This document shows positions 57,629-64,000 of a stretch of 64,000 bases of DNA, piece after piece. The stretch spans positions 62,001 to 126,000 of the forward strand of contig JAOTON010000977.1 of assembly GCA_034440635.1 (NCBI GenBank), given 5' to 3'. Under the pieces are notes generated by a model that searched no databases, had not been told where the DNA came from, and saw only the letters and a list, made by a program, of their open reading frames with translations. Made by a program: the position numbers and the translations under genes. The stretch is from Lepas anatifera (lineage: Eukaryota; Arthropoda; Thecostraca; Lepadidae). Position 1 is the stretch's first letter; each line of letters begins with the position of its first letter.

Positions 57629-57905
57629 TCGCCAATAGCTCAGTTGGTAGAGCGTTGGGCTCCGGCCCGCTACTCAGAAACATGCAGTGGCAGTGCTTGT
57701 GCACATTGTGCAGGCTTGGGATCGGTTCCCCCGAGATACGCTCTATGTTTATTCGACGTAGGTCGGCTGGCAACTGACTGGTGAGAAGGTGACCTGAGCG
57801 GGGCGGCCGTCCCTGTGCTTTGTGGGACGTTAAAGTTTGGCTTCTAAATTGACCCTCCATTGCGATAGTTGCTCGTTCGGATGGTGTGGTCGGGGACAAC
57901 TGATG
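57629..57905 (+). mobile_element. tRNA-derived SINE, copy 1
   Basis: The head GCCAATAGCTCAGTTGGTAGAGCG carries a good box A (57636-57647), and GGGATCGGTTCCCCC near 57718-57732 is a box B-like region. The body includes GGGGCGGCCGTCCCTGTGC and a GTCGGGG-type end. A second, headless copy is at 49441-49594. The 57391-57628 spacer before it holds nothing recognised. Confidence 0.8.
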
Positions 57906-58706
57906 ATGTTAGATGGTATCGCGAGCTCTCACCCTGCCGAAAAGTGTAATGGGGATCAGGAAATTATCAATTCAGCATCCCGGCCTCGTATTTGAGCCTG
58001 AACCCGGGTATAATTGAAAGTGCAACACCCTTTCACTACGCCATTGCGTTTTTCCCCATATGGCAGCGAGATATGTACGGGAAGGTAGTAATTTATATTT
58101 TTTAACAAGTATTCTATGCAGGTGCTTACTTATTATATATGTAATCCAGCAATTTCAATACCCAGAAATCTGAAAACCATCCATTTTTGGGGAGTGTGCA
58201 CCTCAGTACACGGAGCATTAATTCTCTGGTGGAGTAGGTACCCTTTCATACAGGCATCATATCCTAAAGTCGGCACACTAATGCGTGAATAAAGGAATAA
58301 TTCTGAAGGACAACTCAACACGTGTCACCTCTAACCACGTCTCTCCCAGCCCCAGGGAGCGTTGGTGACATGGACTATTCTGAGGCCAGGGCAAGATGAT
58401 CTCCCCCAATGCAAGGTTCGAGGCTGCGACCTCCCTGTGGGGAGGCCGGCCAGCTGACTTCCAGCTGGTCGGCCGGAAAAAGGGAGGCTCCGTGTTTTTT
58501 GCATTTTCTAAACCATTTTTTAGCACTTTACCTCATGTCAGTATAGTCAAAATGTACCTTATCGTGCATGTTGCTCATCTTGCAAATATGACGGCTATCA
58601 TTGAATCCGCTGGCGAAAAAGAAGACTAAGAAAAACTGGAGAGAAGAAGGTTCTTCTGAGAGACAAATCTAAAGCAGGTGCGGCAAACTCGACACTTGAA
58701 TCAAAA
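57906..58706. other. No recognisable gene
   Basis: A local hairpin GGCCGGCCAGCTGACTTCC/CCAGCTGGTCGGCC lies near 58445-58475. Otherwise nothing is seen. Confidence 0.4.
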
Positions 58707-58760
58707 CTGACCTCAGTTCGTTTATAAGTTTTGAAGTGCTGCAGCGAGGAGCATGATGAT

Positions 58761-58879
58761 GAGTTGCTGAGATGTTCCCTGGCCTCTCCCCTCGAATCCA
58801 AAAATGTAAAAAACACTGAAGATTTTGTTTTTTACATTTCCGGATTCGAGGGGAGAGGCCAGGGAACATCTTAGCAACT
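58761..58879. repeat. Long hairpin, 53-bp arms, 12-base loop
   Basis: The arms 58761-58814 and 58827-58879 pair almost perfectly (GATGTTCCCTGGCCTCTCCC with GGGAGAGGCCAGGGAACATC, and TTTTACATT with AATGTAAAA). The hairpin lies between two 13-bp direct repeats CTGACCTCAGTTC (58707-58719 and 58878-58890). It could be a foldback MITE or a double-stranded RNA source. Confidence 0.85.
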
Positions 58880-58890
58880 GACCTCAGTTC

Positions 58891-59546
58891 CTCCATTTTC
58901 ATTGGAAGAAAAACGTGACGTCCTTAGCAAGACTCCACCGGCAAAAGATGTTGTATAAATACTCCCATCAGGAAGCCTCCTTGAAGCTGATTTCTAAAGA
59001 TAACATTATTGGTATTTTTGCATACCTCGTGCATACCGTGCGGAGGTAATTTATTTATCCCGCAACACGTGGAAAAATATCAGGCTACAAGATTATAAGA
59101 AGATAATGATAGCTTAATTAACTCATACCCACAAGATCTAGTTACTTGTATAAAAACAGGACCAACAAATTCGCGAATGCATCTCTACTTAGCCGACCAA
59201 ACCGACCACCGAAAAGACTGGGCCAACGACTATGCCTTGGATCACTCAAGGTTGCAATTCGGGTATCCCAGCCCGGGCAATCACCACGAAAACGGTCCCG
59301 AAGACAGCCACCTCCGGTCCCGAGAGGGGGCCAGGTGGGACCTGGACGGCGGGGACGGTGCAACGGCGCGAGTCCTCGCCACAAATCGGCTGTCATCCAA
59401 ACCGGAATCGCCGAATCTTCGTTCGGCGATTGAGGCGACTTTAACGAGGCGCCCCCCATATGGATATCCTTATTCGATGGCCAGAACCATCATTATCATC
59501 ATCACCTCCCCTGTCGCCTTCCACACGCATAAATATCAACATATGT

Positions 59547-59550
<4 letters not shown>
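58891..59550. other. Unidentified, GC-rich open stretch
   Basis: 59177-59480 is GC-rich and open in several frames. No motif is recognised. It abuts a (TA)n tract at 59551-59584. Confidence 0.35.
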
Positions 59551-59587
<37 letters not shown>

Positions 59588-59606
59588 GATATAAATAAAT
59601 AAATAA

Positions 59607-59652
<46 letters not shown>
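59551..59652. repeat. Two (TA)n tracts with (AAAT)n between
   Basis: (TA)n at 59551-59584 and about 59608-59652, separated by GGATATAAATAAATAAATAAA. The second run ends where the truncated N-terminus of the Penelope ORF begins (minus strand). Confidence 0.92.
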
Positions 59653-59655
<3 letters not shown>

Positions 59656-59825
59656 TTTGTGTAGTTTGGCAGGATGTTTTCATTTTGGCACTGACCGTTG
59701 AATAGTATTGCACTTTTTGCTTTTGCGATCTTCTTGTTGGTATTTTCGATCGATCGGATTGTCTTTTTGTTTTCGTGTTTAGGTCAAATATAAGATTACC
59801 CAGGGGCATTTGTGGTGGATATATT

Positions 59826-59870
59826 ATTGCTTAACGTTTCGGATTATCTAATAAATCCATTATCAAAAGC
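59826..59870 (-). ncRNA. Hammerhead-like motif of Penelope element 2
   Basis: On the minus strand: stem I GCTT paired with AAGC, a core TTGATAA in place of CTGANGA, stem II GGATT/AATCC, then GAAACGTT. The core has changes at C3 and G8, which are needed for catalysis, so this is a degenerate motif. Its place, between the endonuclease and the next ORF start, fits Penelope pseudo-LTR hammerheads. Confidence 0.35.
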
Positions 59871-60083
59871 ATACATACACACATGACTCACATAAAATCA
59901 AACAGTTAACGATTGCATCGAGATAAAATCAGATCGAGCCGTTCGGGAAAGGTCATTGCAGTACATTTTTAAAATCGCTACACGTCTCTTGAAAAATAGA
60001 TCACACTTTGTTACATCACATGGTTCATATTACACTTTTCATTGCGCGGAATATAAATATTATTTAGCGTGTACCTACGTAAG

Positions 60084-61018
60084 TCAATTTCCAATTGCCG
60101 TGCTCCACAGGGTAAGTGTATTTTGTGAGTGCAGTTGTTTGTTAAGAGTTGGTGTGTGTTCGCGGATGTAAAGGGCTTCAGTGATCATGAGTTGGGTGCG
60201 GCTGGAGCATGTTTTCAGGACTGTTGTGTTTTGTGTGAGGTGCTTTCGTGTAAGTGCAATGCCATGGTGTTCTGTCATGTGTTCCTTGAGTGTGCCTTCT
60301 TGTAGGTGCATAGTGAGACGACGTGAAAGTGAGGTTGTGGTTGAACCAATGTAACCTACGTTGTGAAGTCTACAATCTTCAATGGGGCAACAGAATTTGT
60401 AGACTACATTGGTCTTTTTTAGGGTATCTGTGCTTGCAGTGATGTTATTTTTCATGATGAGGCTGCTTGTCTTTTTTGTAGTGTAATAAATGGTGAGGTC
60501 CAGGGTGTCAGTTTTGTTCGTGCAGGTAACATTATCAGAGATGATGCCTCGAATAACCCTCTCATCAACTTTATAAGCCGTGCTCATGAAACTACGGTAG
60601 TATAAACGAATTGTGTTCTCCTCTTTTTTGGGTGCTACGTTGCGTACTTTCTCCATATAGGTTTGGATTTCTTCATCTATTTCAGAATTCGAGTAGCCAT
60701 TATTTACAAGAATTTGTTTAGTCCTGGAAAACTCAGAGTGAAGCAGTGCATATGAGGAACAATGCGTATGAGCTCGTTTTATGAAAGCGCGCACTACACT
60801 TTTCTTATACCTGTCTGGGCATTCACTTTTGGCGTTCATGACGTTACCTGTATTTGACTGTTTTTTATATACACTAGTCGTGAATGAACCGCTACTTTTT
60901 TGAAACAAGTACATCGAGAAATGGTATTTTGCTATTGACACTGAGTTCTGACGTAAAGTGGAGGACCGACTTTTCTTCTAGACATGCTATAATCTTATAT
61001 AGGTGGCTAGTGTCGCGT
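60084..61018 (-). pseudogene. Penelope RT C-terminus plus GIY-YIG endonuclease, 5'-truncated
   Basis: The intact part (to 60941) has TTSVYKKQSNTGNVMNAKS and YKKSVVRAFIKRAHTHCSS, the conserved Penelope RT thumb region, a linker and then VVYKFCCP ... VGYIGSTTTSLSRRLTMHLQ, the GIY-YIG endonuclease, ending in LYIREHTPTLNKQ. Upstream, in another frame, IPFLDV precedes the break at an AAAAAA run near 60900. The RT palm with its catalytic Asp pair is missing. Confidence 0.8.
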
Positions 61019-61032
61019 ACGTCAAAAAAAAA

Positions 61033-61064
61033 AATATATATATATATATAATATATATATATAT

Positions 61065-61140
<76 letters not shown>
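61033..61140. repeat. (TA)n microsatellite between Penelope elements
   Basis: More than 100 bp of TA with two interruptions (ATAACATATA). It separates element 2 from the left arm of the inverted Penelope pair. Confidence 0.95.
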
Positions 61141-61144
<4 letters not shown>

Positions 61145-62095
61145 GGTGTTATTAAAAATCACAGCTTCCTTGGCATTAATTAGTTTCTTGTGCGTCGCTT
61201 TGAGTTGGCGGATAAGGCTTCGTTCGTTGTCGTTATATTTATAAAGAATTGTACAAAATGACATCTATTGACGTTTCACCTTCCATAAGGCATCTTCATG
61301 AATACAAATGATATGCAGTTACATTTTACAAGTATAGAATAGATAACATATTTTTAGTTTCGATACGGTACAAAGCACATTTTAATCTCTTCGCTGACAT
61401 TTTTTTAAATTGAACACTGGTCGGAAAACAATCGAATGATTCATCGCATAACACGTTGACTAGATATTAGTGCACCCACTCCGGAAAAAAACCATCAAGT
61501 GAAACACACAACAATATGAAACATAACATAACTCAGCTAAACATGAATGTAAATATAAAGCCTAGCTGAACCCTTCCCAATCTAAAGTGTTTTGTCATAA
61601 AGTGCCAGTGTTGTGGATTGTTTTGTCTGGATGTTGATGATGGGTGATGTGTTTCTGATGATAACTGTTTCTAGTGTGGTGAGTCGCCGCCGATCGTTGC
61701 AGTGTGCGATGATTTCTGTGTTGGTGGTAAGCATGTCTCTGGTGATGCTGATGCCATGGTGTTCGTGCATGTGTTTCTTCGGTGAACCTTGTTGTATATG
61801 CATTGTGAGTCTGCGGCTGAGTGTTGTTGTTGTGTAGCCAACGTAATATACCTCGCGGGTTTCGCAGTCCCCGGCTGTACATCGGTAGCGGTATATTACG
61901 TTGGTCTGCTTCAGTGGTGCCTGCTTGTGGGTGTTGTTCTTCATGACAAGTGTTGATGTCTTGGGGTTAGTGTAGTAGATGTTGAGGCGTATTTTCTTGT
62001 TTGGGTCAGTAGGTACTGTGTTGCGTTTCACGATGTTAGTGATTGCCTTCTCATCCGCCTTCCATGATGAAGTGAGAGTGTTCTTGTAGTGGACG
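61141..62095 (-). mobile_element. Penelope-like element 3, left arm of inverted pair
   Basis: A 955-bp minus-strand copy: endonuclease (62095 to 61582), 3' region with hammerhead-like motif (61304-61266), ORF N-terminus (61264 to 61141) cut at (TA)n after the codons for FNNTC. It is almost identical to 62262-63215 in the opposite direction. The differences I see are homopolymer lengths and a few substitutions. Confidence 0.88.
61582..62095 (-). pseudogene. Penelope endonuclease, left copy
   Basis: Starts inside the protein at HYKNTLTSSWKADEKAITN and includes NVIYRYRCTAGDCE and VYYVGYTTTTLSRRLTMHIQ (GIY-YIG with YVG for YIG), then KKHMHEHHG, ending LALYDKTL. Sequence further 5' (beyond 62095) belongs to the right copy, so this one lacks even the linker. 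The protein is identical to the right copy over the shared region. Confidence 0.82.
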
Positions 62096-62775
62096 CATCC
62101 GCAGACTACAGCAACTCTGATTTTGACCGCGTCACACACAAAATGTTAAATGACTACATGGAAAACGATCCACAGACACCGCAGACACCGCACGAAGACA
62201 CCGCAGGCACCACGGAGACACGTAGGCATGAAGGCACACAGACACCGCAGGAAAGTATTACCGTCCACTACAAGAACACTCTCACTTCATCATGGAAGGC
62301 GGATGAGAAGGCAATCACTAACATCGTGAAACGCAACACAGTACCTACTGACCCAAACAAGAAAATACGCCTCAACATCTACTACACTAACCCCAAGACA
62401 TCAACACTTGTCATGAAGAACAACACCCACAAGCAGGCACCACTGAAGCAGACCAACGTAATATACCGCTACCGATGTACAGCCGGGGACTGCGAAACCC
62501 GCGAGGTATATTACGTTGGCTACACAACAACAACACTCAGCCGCAGACTCACAATGCATATACAACAAGGTTCACCGAAGAAACACATGCACGAACACCA
62601 TGGCATCAGCATCACCAGAGACATGCTTACCACCAACACAGAAATCATCGCACACTGCAACGATCGGCGGCGACTCACCACACTAGAAACAGTTATCATC
62701 AGAAACACATCACCCATCATCAACATCCAGACAAAACAATCCACAACACTGGCACTTTATGACAAAACACTTTAG
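62096..62775 (+). pseudogene. Penelope linker and endonuclease, right copy
   Basis: Reads DYSNSDFDRVTHKMLNDYME, equivalent to GYSNSEIDEEIQTYMEK in element 2, then a low-complexity linker (DPQTPQTPHEDTAGTTETRR) and the complete GIY-YIG domain to the stop. The reverse transcriptase upstream is missing: the copy starts at the inversion junction. Confidence 0.8.
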
Positions 62776-63052
62776 ATTGGGAAGGGTTCAGCTAGGCTTT
62801 ATATTTACATTCATGTTTAGCTGAGTTATGTTATGTTTCATATTGTTGTGTGTTTCACTTGATGGTTTTTTTTCCGGAGTGGGTGCACTAATATCTAGTC
62901 AACGTGTTATGCGATGAATCATTCGATTGTTTTCCGACCAGTGTTCAATTTAAAAAATGTCAGCGAAGAGATTAAAATGTGCTTTGTACCGTATCGAAAC
63001 TAAAAATATGTTATCTATTCTATACTTGTAAAATGTAACTGCATATCATTTG

Positions 63053-63091
63053 TATTCATGAAGATGCCTTATGGAAGGTGAAACGTCAATA
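63053..63091 (+). ncRNA. Hammerhead-like motif of Penelope element 4
   Basis: TATTC-A-TGAAGA, stem II GCCTT-ATGG-AAGGT, then GAAAC-GTC, followed by AATA which pairs with TATT as stem I. Compared with the hammerhead core there is an extra A after C3 and an extra T after A9. The mirror copy is at 61266-61304 on the minus strand. Probably degenerate. Confidence 0.4.
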
Positions 63092-63092
63092 G

Positions 63093-63247
63093 ATGTCATT
63101 TTGTACAATTCTTTATAAATATAACGACAACGAACGAAGCCTTATCCGCCAACTCGAAGCGACGCACAAGAAACTAATTAATACCAAGGAAGCTGTGATT
63201 TTTAATAACACCTGCATTAAAGAAAAACTACTTCCCAAATACACTAA
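63093..63247 (+). pseudogene. Penelope ORF N-terminus, truncated at (TA)n
   Basis: Reads MSFCTILYKYNDNERSLIRQ, then EATHKKLINTKEAVIFNNTC and IKEKLLPKYTN before the TA run. It is homologous to 44982-45151. The open frame continues into the TTCGCGAA array by chance. Confidence 0.6.
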
Positions 63248-63285
63248 TATATATATATATATAACATATGTTACAGGGAAAGTGC

Positions 63286-63486
63286 GAAATCCGGGATTTC
63301 GCGAACTCCCTAGGGATTTCGCGAAATCACTGACCAGCCAGGGAGTTCGCGAAATCCCTAGGGAGTTCGCGAAATCACTGGCCGACCAGGGATTTCGCGA
63401 ACTCCCTAGGGATTTCGCGAACTCACTGAAACTTCAGTGATTTCGCGAACTACCTGAATGCTTTTCAGGGATTTCGCGAAATCCCT
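63286..63486. repeat. TTCGCGAA palindrome array
   Basis: Eight TTCGCGAA sites start at 63298, 63318, 63346, 63366, 63394, 63414, 63442 and 63473. Start-to-start distances alternate 20, 28, 20, 28, 20, 28 and then 31. Flanks are GGGA/TCCC, so GGGATTTCGCGAAATCCC-type palindromes form. The unit is about 48 bp and holds two sites. Confidence 0.92.
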
Positions 63487-63758
63487 AACATGCCAATATG
63501 TCATATAGTTTAAATCCGAAGAATGATCCTTCAGTGATCCGGTTTTACACTCCCCGTCCATGTTTTCTCTTTCCATGTTGTGTTTTGCTTGATTTTATGT
63601 ATGTCGGCCTGATATTTATTTTTTTAAAAATTAATTTTACACCCTCCGCTCCACCTCACACCGGATCCTTGTGCCCGCTGACGAACTATTCGAGTCACTA
63701 GCCTTCCTCGAGGTGCATGGTTTATGCAATATGAACCGTAGGTGTGGAGAGGGGGGGC

Positions 63759-64000
63759 TTAACACGCGCATTGACGGGGGGTCTGAGCCACCTTCGCATT
63801 GACGGGGGCGGGTACCCGCCCCCCTAAGATCTCGAGAACCACGGTAGGTAGCGAAAAACGGTAAACGGCGTTGGGCTGCCCATCCACTTCTCCATCGAAA
63901 ACATTTGAACCATTTTTTTGTCAGGTCACATTTAAGGTCACGAGAGGTCAAAACATGCCCGTCATAGGGATAACATGTAAAATTCAGTTTTTCGGGCATT
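63759..64000 (-). mobile_element. Family B TTAA element, copy B4 (cut by window end)
   Basis: Starts TTAACACGCGCATTGACGGG with the GGGGCGGGTACCCGCCCC palindrome at about 63805 and matches the right end of B1 in reverse. It continues beyond the window. The 63490-63758 spacer before it contains nothing recognised. Confidence 0.85.

Larger units (their letters stand above)
59653..61020 (-). mobile_element. Penelope-like element 2
   Basis: On the minus strand: RT C-terminal part and endonuclease (61018-60084), 3' region with a hammerhead-like motif (59870-59826), then the ORF N-terminus (59809-59653, one frame change, ending ILPNYTK) at (TA)n. The 5' side is cut at an A-rich/(TA)n tract at 61021. 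This is the same order as fragments 1 and 3. Confidence 0.8.
62096..63247 (+). mobile_element. Penelope-like element 4, right arm of inverted pair
   Basis: Includes 166 bp (62096-62261) of linker not present in the left arm, then the 954-bp inverted duplicate, then 32 bp more of the ORF N-terminus (KEKLLPKYTN) up to a short (TA)n at 63246-63263. Confidence 0.85.

Noticed and set aside
57629..57740. Functional tRNA gene
   Set aside because: Box A is good, but the distance to the box B-like region is too long, no 7-bp acceptor stem closes it, and a SINE body follows.
63286..63486. CRISPR-like regular spacing of a palindromic repeat
   Set aside because: The window is eukaryotic, the intervening sequences are not unique spacers, and the array is a 48-bp tandem repeat with two palindromes.

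Overview
The window is animal nuclear DNA: GC-rich exons separated by introns, long (TA)n microsatellites, tRNA-derived SINEs, Penelope-like elements, a Ty3/gypsy element and many TTAA-flanked non-autonomous DNA transposons. The antigen-5-type CAP protein (N-terminal YCSLTC and NNTMC cysteine context, GQN in place of GEN) points to an arthropod. A crustacean is my guess, but the sequence alone does not fix the species. Scattered one-base indels in elements that otherwise look young suggest a lightly polished long-read assembly, so some frameshifts may not be real.

Two genes are convincing. At 6354-9958 (+) lie the last four coding exons of a Shroom gene, all joined by phase-0 introns and encoding the C-terminal ASD2 (Rho-kinase-binding) domain. 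One splice acceptor sits in a four-unit minisatellite. At 36841-37575 (+) is a complete, apparently intronless, secreted CAP/antigen-5-like gene with a TATA box. Weaker candidate exons are at 5302-5446, 17147-17213 and 38763-38891.

The rest is mostly mobile DNA. Layout: 1-1652, two head-to-head family A elements; 3621-3920, minisatellite; 6354-10654, Shroom 3' end; 10926-11172, 8-bp-TSD MITE; 11396-15541, three family A elements, one holding a SINE and one nested between 85-bp inverted repeats; 17332-21870, gypsy element (-) with nearly identical 160-bp LTRs but a broken pol; 22052-28150, two family B elements, the second split by a 4.26-kb TTAA element; 29783-35808, family F, a hammerhead-like motif, a decayed piggyBac element with transposase remnant, and family A; 36060-38891, inverted repeat, CAP gene, candidate exon; 39007-50789, families A, B, D, E and a Penelope fragment; 51101-51899, three 266-bp tandem units; 54275-57390, families F and A; 57629-58890, SINE and a long hairpin; 59549-63264, Penelope elements including a near-perfect 2-kb inverted duplication; 63286-63486, a TTCGCGAA array; 63759-64000, family B.

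The most interesting pattern is what the TTAA families share. Families A, B, D, E and F differ in sequence but keep one plan: a TTAA target duplication, short terminal inverted repeats, a perfect G/C-rich palindrome just inside each end whose sequence changes between families while its pairing is kept, and dense AGGTCA half-sites. In A, B, D and E many of these are 10-bp-phased direct repeats (DR4), and a shared AGGTCAGGTCA block sits about 150-160 bp from one end. The piggyBac remnant has the same terminal plan, so it or a relative is a plausible source of the mobilising transposase.
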